Shown here in pieces: positions 1 to 8,643 of a DNA stretch of 64,000 nt (positions within the stretch are counted from its first letter, which is position 1; the number at the start of each line of letters is the position of its first letter). A model generated the notes under the pieces. The model did no database searches. It saw nothing but the letters and a program-made list of their open reading frames with translations, and had not been told where the DNA came from. The stretch comes from Epilithonimonas mollis (GTDB taxonomy: Bacteria; Bacteroidota; Bacteroidia; Flavobacteriales; Weeksellaceae). Made by a program: the position numbers and the translations under genes. The stretch is from assembly GCF_900142325.1 (NCBI RefSeq), contig NZ_FRAM01000001.1, positions 1 through 64,000 of the forward strand. The letters are read 5' to 3'.

Positions 1-99
1 CCTGCAATCAGACAAAAAATGGAACAAGCCTATGTAACCTCCTCAAGAATGGAATATAAATTCTGGGATGCAGCTTATAATTTAAAAAAATGGATCTAG
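1..99 (+). CDS. tenA: TenA family protein (thiaminase II), 3' end only
   Basis: Only the last 32 residues are inside the window. They include SSRMEYKFWDAAYNLKKW, which matches the conserved C-terminus of TenA/thiaminase II proteins (the FWDxAY...W ending). TenA hydrolyses aminopyrimidines to salvage the pyrimidine part of thiamine. The stop codon lies inside the start of the following HAD gene (ATG at 90), so the two genes overlap by 10 bases and were probably co-translated. Identification rests on a short segment only. Confidence 0.7.
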   Translation, partial: PAIRQKMEQAYVTSSRMEYKFWDAAYNLKKWI

Positions 100-271
100 A
101 TACAAATCGCATAGAAGCTGTAATTTTTGATATGGATGGCGTTCTGATTGATTCTGAAAAATCTCTGGAAACAGGCAGAATCAGAGATCTTTACTTCATT
201 AGGAGCAGAAGTAAGTGATGAACATTGTGCGTTCACAGCATCAATGACGACATCCCAAGTCACGAAATTCT
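90..271 (+). pseudogene. HAD-superfamily phosphatase, frameshifted and truncated
   Basis: The first frame reads MDLDTNRIEAVIFDMDGVLIDSE, the canonical HAD motif I (DxDGVLxDSE). At about 162-165 the frame breaks. The +1 frame then continues with WKQAESEIFTSLGAEVSDE and a FTxSMTTxQVTKFW stretch typical of the HAD cap region. A one-base insertion (TTC read as TCTC) explains the shift. From about 270 the sequence turns into an IS1595-type transposase in a third frame, so the rest of the phosphatase (motifs II-IV) is missing. Its overlap with tenA suggests a former role in thiamine or pyrimidine phosphate metabolism; that is inference. The remnant cannot encode an active enzyme. Confidence 0.75.
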
Positions 272-875
272 GGCACAAAAAACCGCTTGGTATATGTTAC
301 AAAGAATCAGATCATGTTTTGGAATTGAAAACTACAACGAGTTAGAAGGAGTGGTAGAAGCAGACGAAGCTTTTTATGGTGGATTAAATAAAAATCGCCA
401 CAAAAGAAAAAAGATTCCACAATCACAAGGTCGCGCATGTGTTGATAAAACTCCAGTACTTGGATTAGTTCAAAGAGAGGGTAAACTTACAGCAGTAGTA
501 ACCAAAGATACATCTGTAAAATCATTACAACCTATAATCAAAAAGTATATAAAACCTCAGACAGTATTAATTACCGATGATTGGAAAGGGTACAGAAATA
601 TGCCGGAATATAATCACTGTGTTATTAAAAACTACGCTAAACAAAAAATATATGATAACACAATTCATACTAATAACATAGAAGGCGCATGGAAAATCAT
701 GAAAAACATTCTTAGAGACATGTATAACTCAGTTTCAAGAAAATATCTACAGATATATGTAGATGAATTTGTTTTTCGTTATAATACCAGAGAAATGAAA
801 TGTGGAGTTAGATTTAATTACTTACTTTTGAATTCTAATATTAGAACAAAATATAAAGATCTAATCTATGTATAA
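270..875 (+). pseudogene. IS1595-family transposase, 5'-truncated
   Basis: The protein is recognisable from QKTAWYMLQRIR onward, followed by VEADEAFYGG (first catalytic Asp of the ISXO2-like DDE domain), LITDDWKGY (second Asp), HTNNIEGAW (third acidic position) and VSRKYLQIYVDEFVFRYN, the typical C-terminal block. All three catalytic regions survive. The N-terminal zinc-binding domain and DNA-binding part are lost, so transposition activity is unlikely. An open frame runs back to 225, but residues before about position 270 derive from the HAD gene read out of frame. The stop overlaps the ATG of the next ORF. Confidence 0.8.
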
Positions 876-1158
876 GCCACTAGAACAAAATGAGCTCCTA
901 ATAAGGGCAGATATTAGAAGTGTAGAGTTCAATAACGAATTCTACTTTTCTATAGATGATATTGCTATGGAAATAAAACAAGATTTATCAAAAGTAAAGA
1001 GTATTGTTCTACCTATAAATGAAGAGTATATTAAAGTTGCTACTTTATCAGAAATAGAAAAAGGTCTAATAAAAGAACCACTGAAAGAAGAAGAACTATC
1101 TGAATTTAACAAAGCACTTTTGAAAGCAAGAAATTTTAAAGACGAAAATAAGAAGTAG
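868..1158 (+). CDS. Small accessory protein of the IS remnant, function unknown
   Basis: A 96-residue, highly charged protein with no signal peptide or membrane segment. Its start codon overlaps the transposase stop by 8 bases (ATGTATAA), an arrangement that suggests translational coupling. The segment FNNEFYFSIDDIAMEIKQDLS loosely resembles the start of phage BRO/antirepressor-like domains, which carry a similar 'YFSxxDIA' pattern; the resemblance is weak. A role as a passenger or regulator of the insertion sequence is inferred from position only. Because the transposase lost its own 5' end and promoter, this ORF may no longer be expressed. Confidence 0.6.
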   Translation: MYKPLEQNELLIRADIRSVEFNNEFYFSIDDIAMEIKQDLSKVKSIVLPINEEYIKVATLSEIEKGLIKEPLKEEELSEFNKALLKARNFKDENKK

Positions 1159-1180
1159 GAGATGTTATAAACATCCCCTA
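1156..1180 (+). terminator. Inverted repeat / terminator after the IS accessory ORF
   Basis: TAGGAGATGTT and AACATCCCCTA pair around a 3-base loop with a single mismatch. The stem begins in the stop codon of the 96-residue ORF and is followed by a T-rich run ending in TTATTTTT at 1200. It may be a terminator, or part of the right end of the IS. Confidence 0.5.
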
Positions 1181-1512
1181 CGAAACCTATTGTTATTTTT
1201 AGGACAACTTTTTGGTTTACTTCTATAAAAGTATTTTCTACCATCTTGTGTTGGCTTGTTTACTCTTACGAACTTGTTTGAAGATTTCGCACTCATCACT
1301 ATACAAGTTTATGATGACAACCATCACCGTGTCACCGTCGGCGCCTCCTTATTCGCCTTGGGTATTGATACGATTTGATGTAAAATCTTGTTACAAAAAT
1401 AACAAAAAAGACCATACAACAACAGTATGGTTTTTCTGGACTTAGTGTAAAATGGGTATGGTTACCTTAATTATTACATTGATACTATCGACTATCCACT
1501 TACAATAATTCA
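1181..1512. other. Stretch without a recognisable gene
   Basis: No convincing gene. On the minus strand about 1250-1370 there is a short readable stretch (VMVVIINLYSDECEIFKQVRKSKQ) that could be debris of a coding sequence I do not recognise. A strong hairpin lies at 1405-1435. Confidence 0.4.
1405..1435. terminator. Bidirectional hairpin terminator
   Basis: ACCATAC and GTATGGT form a stem around AACAACA, extended by A-run/T-run pairing on both sides (AAAAAG before, TTTTTC after). It separates the IS remnant from the AraC-type pseudogene, which ends at 1513 on the opposite strand. Confidence 0.65.
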
Positions 1513-2411
1513 CTACATTTCCCGAAACCGCATAGGAGGCATTTTCATATTTTTTTTAAAAAAGTTATTAAAGTGCGTCGCTTCTTTGAACCCCAATGAA
1601 TAAGCAATTTCTGAGACGTTCCATTCGGTATGTCTCAACAAAATTTTGGACTCCTGTAAGAGTCGCTCCGCAATAACTTCTGAGGTTGTCTTTTCGGTAA
1701 TCTCTCTCACCGCTCTATTGAGATGATTGACGTGGACAGAAAGCTGAGCTGCAAATTCTGACGGTGAACGGAAGTTTAACTGCTGTCTGACATCCTCAAT
1801 GGGAATTGACGCTCCAAGAGTTCCAGAAAAAGATTGGTGATCCGCTGCGAAGCATTCGTCTGCTGTCTTTCAGATTTGGAAGCCGGCTTCATTTTAAGTG
1901 TGTAATGCAGCAGATCAAATACCAGATTTCTCAAAAGGTCATACTTGTGTGTATAACCAGAGACCATTTCATCCTCCATCTTTTTGAAAAACCGAGATAC
2001 ATCTTCCATCTGATCATCTGTCAGTTCAAAAACAGGCAAGGTTCCGGGCTTAAAAACTTCGTAATCGTTCAGGTTTCCGAAGTGATGAAAAAATGCGGGT
2101 GTAAACACACAAAATATTCCGGATTTATGATCGTCAATCCATTCGAATTTGTACGGGATCTGAGGATTTGCAAAAAACAAGGCCTGCTTTTGAATATCGA
2201 TCACTTTATCCGCATAATGAATCTTATTTCGGCCAATGATCAAGGTGATCTTAAAATAATCCTTTCTGCTGTAAACCACAGGTCTGGAATTTTTTCCTAT
2301 AAATTCATCTATTGTAAAAACATTGAAATGCCCTACTCCGTTTCGGATATTATCAGGAACATAGTTAAATTTTGAACGATAAAAATCTTCCAGTGACTGA
2401 ATCTTTCCCAT
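1513..2411 (-). pseudogene. AraC family transcriptional regulator, single frameshift
   Basis: The N-terminal 200 residues form a cupin-like AraC sensor half (MGKIQSLEDFYRSKF..., with IHYADKVIDIQKQALFFANPQIPY). The reading frame then closes early at SDSS. One base appears missing near 1800: restoring it continues as IEDVRQQLNFRSPSEFAAQL and joins the second open frame, which carries the C-terminal AraC helix-turn-helix (VSEIAYSLGFKEATHFNNFFKK). Together the parts make a normal regulator of about 299 residues. As read, the product lacks its DNA-binding domain. It stands upstream of, and in the same direction as, nothing obvious; the dead SDR gene lies behind it. A sequencing error is possible, but several neighbouring genes are also broken. 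Confidence 0.85.
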
Positions 2412-2489
2412 ATTTTAAATGTACAAAAATCAAATAGAAAACGCTTAACATTCCGATGACAACATTCCGTAATTTAAGCCATATGCTTT

Positions 2490-3309
2490 TCATCGAAAAT
2501 CAGTTAGGGAGGACACTTTTTTCGTGCTTTCCAACTCTTCCGACAGCAAACTGATCTTTTCCTTCGCACGATGATAGGAATCGCTTCCAAGATAAAGTCG
2601 TACGGGTGGATTAGGATCATTAGCAATGTCGATAAAAACTTGAGCCAACTTTTCGGGATCTCCTATCTGAGTTCCGTTCATTGCAGCATATTTCGCGTGG
2701 GCCTTAAATTTTTTTATCAGCAAAAACAAGGGAACTGTCTTCCAGAAAATTAGTCCTGAACGCTCCCGGTGCCACTACCGTCACCTTGACCCCGAACCCT
2801 CTTACATCTTCCGCCATAACTTCGGACAGACCTGTTACCGCATATTTTGTTGCTGCATAGATGGCCCAACCGATTCCCGGCGCAAATCCCGCAATGGATG
2901 ATACATTGATGATATTTCCAGACTTTTGCTGCCTGAAATATGGCATCACAGACTTCATTGTTTTAATGACGGCCATTATGTTAATGTTAAAACTGTCACT
3001 GATTTCTTTCTGATTCAATTCCTCCACAGCTCCTCCGATCCCATAGCCTGCGTTATTGACCAAAACATCAATTTTTCCGAATTTTGCTACCGTCTTTGCA
3101 ATAGCCTCAACAATAGATTCCTGGTTCGAAAGATCAACTTCCAAAGCTAAAAACTGTTGTTAGCTAAAATCCCCTAAAGCATCAGTCAGATACTGCGATT
3201 TTCTGCTTGTTGCTGCTACTCTACATCCGTTTTCAATTAGTTTTTTCACCAATGCCATTCCCATCCCTTTTGATGCTCCTGTTACAAACCAAACTTTATT
3301 GGTATTCAT
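2490..3309 (-). pseudogene. Short-chain dehydrogenase/reductase, inactivated duplicate
   Basis: A second copy of the SDR gene at 3574-4413, in the same orientation. The start (NKVWFVTGASKGMG) has the NAD(P)-binding glycine motif. An in-frame TAA at 3160-3162 replaces the Gln codon of the paralogue (CAA to TAA). Further on NNAGYGIGG and YAATK (catalytic Tyr/Lys) are intact. After DKKI a deletion of several codons relative to the intact copy shifts the frame at about 2710-2725, and the C-terminus (YAAMNGTQIG...LGSDSYHRA) continues in another frame. Two independent lesions make this a true pseudogene rather than a read error. Confidence 0.9.
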
Positions 3310-3573
3310 ATTTAATCTATTTAATTGACAAAATTAGGAGGTCATTGAACAGTAAGGCTAACTAAATAGAAACAGTAAATTACGAAAATCAAATAATCGA
3401 GTCAGATCTGATAAAAATTCAGATATCTGTTCCCAGTATTTTGGCTGATCTTCATGAAAATCGAATTTTAGTTAAAAGCATTTTATATCTTTTTGACCCC
3501 TCTCCAGAATAAATGCTTATATCCAAAAGGGAGTATTTTTAATCTCATTTTTAACAGGTATGCGCTTGTATTT

Positions 3574-4413
3574 TCAATTAAAATCAGTAGAAAAGGAAAT
3601 GTTTTTATGACATTCCAATTCTTCCGACATTAAACTTATTTTTTCTGTAGCACGATGGTACGAATCACTTCCCAAAAAAAGACGTACCGGCGGATTAAGA
3701 AAATTTGCGATATCGATGAAGATTTCGGCCAGCTTATCGGGATTACCGATCTGTGTTCCGTTCATGGCGGCATATCTTTGGTCGAGTGCTCTGATGCCAT
3801 TGTAACCTTCAATTTTATTCTTGCCAAAAACAATGGAACCATCTTCAAGGAAATTAGTTCTGAATGCACCTGGCGCCACCACTGTAACATTGACCCCAAA
3901 CTCCCTTACATCCTCTGCCATAACTTCTGACAGTCCCATTACAGAATACTTCGTTGCTGCATAAACCGCTCGTCTTACTCCAGCTGCAAATCCCTCAATA
4001 GAAGATATATTAATGATGTTACCTGACTTTTGCTGTCTGAGGTAAGGCATTACAGATTTCATGGTTTTAATGACAGCCATCACGTTAATCTCAAAACTGG
4101 CATCAATCTCTTCTGTAGTCAATTCTTCTACGGCTCCACCGATCCCATAACCTGCATTATTAACTAAAACGTCGATTTTTCCAAAATGCAAAACAGTTCT
4201 TTCAAAAGCATTATTTATTGATTCCTGGCTCGTAAGATCCAGCTCCAACGGCAAAAACTGCAATTGGTCATAATCTCCTACAGCATCAATTAAAGTCTGA
4301 TATTTTCTACTGGTTGCTGCAACTTTACCACCATTTTCAATTAATTTTTTCACCAACGCGAGGCCAATTCCTTTAGAAGCTCCCGTTATAAACCATACTT
4401 TACCTTTATCCAT
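3574..4413 (-). CDS. SDR family NAD(P)-dependent oxidoreductase
   Basis: A complete 279-residue classical short-chain dehydrogenase. It has TGASKGIG at residues 10-17 (cofactor binding), NNAG in the middle, a Ser in the ISS stretch, and YAATK supplying the catalytic YxxxK. The C-terminal part with GSDSYHRA is typical of the YbbO/KR-like oxidoreductases annotated as 'oxidoreductase, SDR family'. The substrate cannot be told. The cytoplasmic protein is the intact member of a tandem pair; its dead sister lies immediately downstream on the same strand. It lies 200 bases beyond a LytTR response regulator gene on the same strand, which could regulate it, but no site is visible. Confidence 0.9.
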   Translation of the reverse strand: MDKGKVWFITGASKGIGLALVKKLIENGGKVAATSRKYQTLIDAVGDYDQLQFLPLELDLTSQESINNAFERTVLHFGKIDVLVNNAGYGIGGAVEELTTEEIDASFEINVMAVIKTMKSVMPYLRQQKSGNIINISSIEGFAAGVRRAVYAATKYSVMGLSEVMAEDVREFGVNVTVVAPGAFRTNFLEDGSIVFGKNKIEGYNGIRALDQRYAAMNGTQIGNPDKLAEIFIDIANFLNPPVRLFLGSDSYHRATEKISLMSEELECHKNISFSTDFN

Positions 4414-4613
4414 TTTAATTTATTTTCAAAACAAAATTAGAATGAAAACGGAAGATCATAACCAAATTGAAACAATATTTTACAAAAATCAAACAATTCA
4501 ATAACGCTTTTACATTGACTTCTTTAATACATTTTAAACCGTGACTACAAAGTTTGATTACATACTCATCTACTCTTTTTACGGTTCGTAAATATTTATC
4601 ACACAAGTTCTTT

Positions 4614-5381
4614 TTATAAAAATCGATCTGCACCTTCAAGCCATTCCTTGAAACCAGTAACTTTGAGACGGCTCACAATCGCCTGTTCCTCTGGTTCAAT
4701 TTTAAGTTCAAGGATAACTTTTCGATTGAAGTAAGGTTGGATGGTGATGACAGCATTCCTGTTAATCAGCATTTGTCGGTTGATTCTGAAAAATGTTCGG
4801 GGATTACAAACACTCTCTATGTACTCCAGATTTTTGAAAACGGGATATCTCTTTTTGTCAAAGGTGTAAATGTAGACAACATCCTGCTCTATAATAAACA
4901 TTGCAATATTTTCTGCAAAAACTACCATCGTCTTATCTCTCTGCTGAGCAAGAAAACTTTTCTGATAAACTGGAAATTTGGAACTTTCTTGGGGAATTTC
5001 AAAGGTCATCTTTTTCTTGAAACGTACGGCCAATTGTTTGAATTTTTGGAGGGAAGTCAATATCTCCTTATCTTCAAAGGGTTTCATAATATAATCTATC
5101 CCATTGTTTTTTATGGCCTGAAGCGCATATTCGTCATAAGCCGTACAAAAGATGATGGGTATGCTGATGTCAATATGACGGAATATTTCAAAGCTGTGCC
5201 CGTCTGACAAGTGGATATCAAGAAATATCAGATCTATATTCTGGCTGTATTTAGCGAGATATGAGACGGTATCTACAATAGAATCCAGCGTTTTCAGCAC
5301 GATAAAATCCTTGTCTTTTTCGATAACATACTGCAGCATTTGGGCAGTGTGAATTTCGTCTTCTACCAAAAGAACATTCAT
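4614..5381 (-). CDS. LytTR-type response regulator
   Basis: 255 residues. The N-terminal receiver domain has acidic residues at 7-9 (VEDE), phospho-acceptor Asp55 in FLDIHLSDG, and the conserved Lys in IMKPFE. A linker leads to a C-terminal LytTR DNA-binding domain (IYTFDKKRYPVFKNLEYIES...FFRINRQMLINRNAV). It starts 2 bases after the stop of the LytS-type kinase gene, so the pair is an operon and almost certainly a cognate two-component system. Targets are unknown; the SDR genes downstream are candidates by position only. Confidence 0.93.
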   Translation of the reverse strand: MNVLLVEDEIHTAQMLQYVIEKDKDFIVLKTLDSIVDTVSYLAKYSQNIDLIFLDIHLSDGHSFEIFRHIDISIPIIFCTAYDEYALQAIKNNGIDYIMKPFEDKEILTSLQKFKQLAVRFKKKMTFEIPQESSKFPVYQKSFLAQQRDKTMVVFAENIAMFIIEQDVVYIYTFDKKRYPVFKNLEYIESVCNPRTFFRINRQMLINRNAVITIQPYFNRKVILELKIEPEEQAIVSRLKVTGFKEWLEGADRFL

Positions 5382-5383
5382 AA

Positions 5384-6349
5384 TTATATCAGTTTTAATT
5401 TTACTTCAAAGGATTCATCATTTGAATTCTTTATCATTCCGTCGGGAATCTTAAGCAAGGCATAACGTTGCATAAGATTCTCAAGACCGAATCCCGATAT
5501 CTCACCAACAGTAAGTTTGGGCAATCTATTATTTTTTACCAAAATGTAATCATTCTCGGTGTAAATTTTAATTTCCAGCGGATGCGAAGAAGAAGTTCTG
5601 TTATGTTTGAAACAATTCTCTGCCAGAATCTGAAGGCTGAGTACAGGGATCTGCTTCTGTAAAAGACTTTCTTCAATATCAATAGATACTTTGATCGCAC
5701 CTTCATTTCTCGTCTGTATTAGAAAAAGATAAGATTTCAGAACATCGATTTCTTCTTTTAGAGAGGTTGTTGATGTTTTGTTTAAGGTTAATGTCAACCG
5801 ATAGAAATTGGACAAACTCATCACAAACTGTTCAGAAGAAGGATGATTATTCCTGATCATCGTCCGCAATGTATTGAATGAATTGAACAGAAAATGAGGA
5901 TCAACTTTTGTTCTGAGTTCCTGAAGCTGAACTTTGTAATTCTCGATCAGGATTTGCTCATTTTGCAGCTGAAGCCTGGAAATACTTTCCTTAGCCTTGA
6001 GCGCAAACTGAATGATGAAGAACAATATTGCTGCAAAGAATAATTTGATAATGAAAACCCATTTGATAGTATTCGGTATTTTAAATATATACAAGGCAAA
6101 AAGGCCGTAAACTAAGACCGAGAAAGTCGTGACAGCACCTGTAATGATCAAGTTTCTATGTTTTTTCCTGATATTGGATAATATTTGCAGAAGATACCAG
6201 AGAATATACATTACAATAGATCCATAAAGCCATTTTTCCGCAAAATATTTAGGGACTTTACCACTCGCTTCCGAATTTGAAAAGAAATTGAGGCCCGGTA
6301 AAATAATTGCCAGAGCAAAAGGTAAAATAATATGTATCCTTTTTTTCAT
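5384..6349 (-). CDS. LytS-like sensor histidine kinase (His_kinase family)
   Basis: 321 residues. The N-terminal part has about four hydrophobic segments (IILPFALAIILPG, LYGSIVMYILWYLL, NLIITGAVTTFSVLVYGLFALY, WVFIIKLFFAAILFFIIQFAL), forming the membrane domain. A short coiled stretch leads to the phosphorylated His in KVDPHFLFNSFNTL, the hallmark of the His_kinase (PF06580) family, and to a HATPase domain with NCFKHNR. It is encoded directly before its LytTR partner with a 2-base gap. The ligand is unknown; there is no recognisable extracellular sensor domain. Confidence 0.92.
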   Translation of the reverse strand: MKKRIHIILPFALAIILPGLNFFSNSEASGKVPKYFAEKWLYGSIVMYILWYLLQILSNIRKKHRNLIITGAVTTFSVLVYGLFALYIFKIPNTIKWVFIIKLFFAAILFFIIQFALKAKESISRLQLQNEQILIENYKVQLQELRTKVDPHFLFNSFNTLRTMIRNNHPSSEQFVMSLSNFYRLTLTLNKTSTTSLKEEIDVLKSYLFLIQTRNEGAIKVSIDIEESLLQKQIPVLSLQILAENCFKHNRTSSSHPLEIKIYTENDYILVKNNRLPKLTVGEISGFGLENLMQRYALLKIPDGMIKNSNDESFEVKLKLI

Positions 6350-6459
6350 TTTTAGTTGAAGAATAATCTTACAATTCTTTTGTTACTCAAATCTACTGAA
6401 CATTTCCAGTTTTATCTATCATTTTACAATTAAAAAAACAGACAAGTATCGATCTGATT

Positions 6460-7353
6460 TTATTTCTGCAAATTAAAACTGTAGCCGATTTCAAACCTTA
6501 AACCTCTTGATTTGATCTCCTGAACAGGCTGTATTTTTTGGCGAAGATCAAAAGTGAAGATGCTCCAGTTATTGGCATTGGTATCGTCGTAAAGCCTGAT
6601 GCTGTTTATAAAATCATATCCGAGTCCCAGGGAAAACTTATGATTTCCTGCCAATTTATATTCCAATCCGCTCATGCCATACCAATTGTTGATTCTGATA
6701 AAACGACTGTTCTCTTCGTTTGCGGAGAGTCTGTAACTTGCCGCACTTGCAACTATCTCGTTGGTCCAAGACAGATTTTCGTTAATACTATAAGTGACTT
6801 TTGGTCGAATCGGCAGCAGTCCAGACAATTGGAGTTTTGGCGTGATCCTATAGTCCACCGATATAAATGGGTTCAGCTGATGCCCGAAGAACTGTCTGTT
6901 GTAGGACATTCCCCAACCTGTTCTGAGATTATCATTATGCTGAATGGTATATCTTGCGCCAAAAGAATAACGGAAATCTTCCCCACTCACATCTTTTAGA
7001 TCTGAATAAACACCCAACTGCCCAAATATGTAGATTTTATAGTTCTCATTTATTTTGGTCTGCCAGAATACAAAAAGATCTGTACTGTAAAGATCTTTGG
7101 AAATCGAGGGATCAAGGCCTGAAATACTTTTTGACTTAAACTGCAATCGTCCGCCAGCCATTCCTTCTTCGGAACGGTAAATTGGGAAGTTTACAAAGAC
7201 ATCTATATTCTTCATATGGCCTTTTACAGAATCGCTCTTGATATTCTGGTAGCCGTAAGTGGCTCCAAAAAAATCATATTTTCCTTCTTGTGCAGAGATT
7301 TTACTGCTAAAAGCCAAAACCAATGCTGCTGAAAGAATTGACCATTTTTTCAT
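6460..7353 (-). CDS. Outer-membrane beta-barrel protein (DUF6268-like)
   Basis: About 297 residues with a signal peptide (MKKWSILSAALVLAFSSKISAQ) followed by alternating amphipathic strands. It ends in LRFEIGYSFNLQK, typical of an outer-membrane barrel C-terminus. I chose the internal Met at 7353 because it gives a standard signal peptide and follows AAGAGA. An upstream ATG at 7374 in the same frame overlaps the end of the preceding remnant by 8 bases. The layout resembles the DUF6268 family of flavobacterial outer-membrane proteins; its function is not known. Confidence 0.75.
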   Translation of the reverse strand: MKKWSILSAALVLAFSSKISAQEGKYDFFGATYGYQNIKSDSVKGHMKNIDVFVNFPIYRSEEGMAGGRLQFKSKSISGLDPSISKDLYSTDLFVFWQTKINENYKIYIFGQLGVYSDLKDVSGEDFRYSFGARYTIQHNDNLRTGWGMSYNRQFFGHQLNPFISVDYRITPKLQLSGLLPIRPKVTYSINENLSWTNEIVASAASYRLSANEENSRFIRINNWYGMSGLEYKLAGNHKFSLGLGYDFINSIRLYDDTNANNWSIFTFDLRQKIQPVQEIKSRGLRFEIGYSFNLQK

Positions 7354-7366
7354 TTCTCTTAAATAA

Positions 7367-7908
7367 CTATTCATCTTTTTTCTTTTTTATATTAATGAAA
7401 ATCCCGACACCTGCATTGACTGAAATTACGGAAAATCCTTTGACAGAACCTATTGGCTCTTTAAATTCTGAATGTACATACTGTAGATTTCCGGTAAGGT
7501 AAAAGGTATTGTTCAGCCTCAAATTGGTAGCGCCGGTAAATGCATAATAATTAGCCGTCCGATTTCTTGTAATAATTGCCGCTTCACTACCGTCCCCGCC
7601 TCCAATTGTTCGGGTAACATTTCCACCGCCTGCAATAGCCGTTAGCCTGCCGCCGGAGAGTTTTATGTCTGTCCAGAATTTCCTCTGCTGATAAATGATG
7701 TAGCCTATTCCAATGCCGCTACGCAACATTGCACCACCAGACCCAGATCCACTCACCGTAATGCCATCACCTGTATTTTCTATATTATTAACACTCTTCT
7801 TTTTTCCGGCGTAAATAGCGGCGCCTTCTGCACTTCCGTACCAACGGTCAGAAAAATAGTAGCCGGCATTCATATTTCCCAAAGACCGGGAACGTAGTAG
7901 TTTTCTCG
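7367..7908 (-). pseudogene. Outer-membrane beta-barrel protein, 5'-truncated and frameshifted
   Basis: The readable part (GNMNAGYYFSDRWYGSAEG... to SVNAGVGIFINIKKKKDE) looks like the C-terminal half of a small outer-membrane barrel. It has Gly-rich loops and alternating strands, but no start codon context or signal peptide. Immediately upstream, another frame reads ENYYVPGLW, which fits directly before GNMNAGYYF, so a frameshift lies near 7880. Farther upstream the frame meets the stop of the next gene at 7930. The gene therefore lacks its beginning. Only an odd TTG could start the open stretch. Confidence 0.65.
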
Positions 7909-7929
7909 GCTTCTTTTATTTTTACTTCT

Positions 7930-8442
7930 TTACCATATTTCTTCATTATTAAGAAAAAGATTCTTACAACCTGAAGTTTCATTTTCTCCTTGAATAGTTA
8001 TGGTGGAAAATATTTTGCTCAGCTCGTATGATTCCTGACATAAAAATTCCCTGGAAAAACTCCTGCAGATAAGATGAACCCGATTGCGGTCAAAAAAATC
8101 CTCTTGGTACAATTCTTCAATCATATTTTTGAAAAATGCCAAAAAATCATTTGTCTCAGTAATTTGCTCAGTTTTGAGATAGTAGAAAATAGCATAATCA
8201 TTCATTCCTGTGATAGGAATATTTTTGAGCTTATCCGAATTATATATACTGTCCAAATCGCTTGAAGCTCCAATAATGATAAAAACCTTCATTCCCGGGA
8301 TTATCTGTGTTGAATTTTTCATTCTGTTATTCTGAACATAAATTTCGTATACCTTGTCCCGATATTTTATTTTACGTTTTATCTGTCCAAAGCATTTGGG
8401 AACGATGATCAATGTAAAAAAAATTAAAGCGTATTTACTCAT
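7930..8442 (-). CDS. Exported protein of unknown function, possible degenerate alpha/beta hydrolase
   Basis: 170 residues from the Met at 8442, which gives a signal peptide (MSKYALIFFTLIIVPKCFG). The mature part contains YRDKVYEIYVQNN, PGMKVFIIIGAS and DRNRVHLICRSFS. Their order resembles the strand-nucleophile layout of PHB-depolymerase-like esterases (DxxRVxLxGxSxGG), but the nucleophile elbow reads CRSFSRE, so catalysis by the usual mechanism is doubtful. It may itself be a decaying gene, since the next gene on the strand is a remnant. I would call it hypothetical. Confidence 0.5.
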   Translation of the reverse strand: MSKYALIFFTLIIVPKCFGQIKRKIKYRDKVYEIYVQNNRMKNSTQIIPGMKVFIIIGASSDLDSIYNSDKLKNIPITGMNDYAIFYYLKTEQITETNDFLAFFKNMIEELYQEDFFDRNRVHLICRSFSREFLCQESYELSKIFSTITIQGENETSGCKNLFLNNEEIW

Positions 8443-8592
8443 TATTGTTTTTGTAATATCCGGCAAATTTGAAAAAGGCGATGCTGTAAATCGGTTGTAA
8501 TTTTGTTGAACTGAACATTTTAAAAGCTGAATTGAACGGCAGTATTACTTCAGAATTTTTTCAGTAACCAAGTTTGACCCGCAAAACAAAAA

Positions 8593-8614
8593 AAAACCTA
8601 TTGAAATAGGGTTT
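8593..8614 (-). terminator. Terminator hairpin after the export operon
   Basis: AACCTAT and ATAGGGTT pair with one bulged base around TGAA, preceded on the plus strand by a long A run (a U run when read on the minus strand). It lies 30 bases beyond the ATPase gene. Confidence 0.5.
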
Positions 8615-8643
8615 AGATTGTATTTAAATGCTTTTATTTTTTT

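Larger units (their letters stand above)
270..1180 (+). mobile_element. Remnant of an IS1595-family insertion sequence
   Basis: This interval holds the 3' two thirds of an IS1595-type transposase, an overlapping small accessory ORF, and a near-perfect inverted repeat at its end (1156-1180). The 5' part of the element, including the zinc-ribbon portion of the transposase and the left terminal repeat, is absent and replaced by HAD gene sequence. The right boundary is a guess: I could not identify a terminal inverted repeat or target duplication without a left end for comparison. Confidence 0.6.

Noticed and set aside
225-875. A 216-residue open frame as an intact transposase gene
   Set aside because: Its first 15 residues come from the HAD gene read out of frame and the zinc-binding N-terminus is missing; I call it a truncated pseudogene.
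4415-4639. A 74-residue open frame between the SDR gene and the response regulator
   Set aside because: It overlaps the end of the response regulator, has no recognisable features and its hydrophobic residues come from AT-rich spacer sequence.
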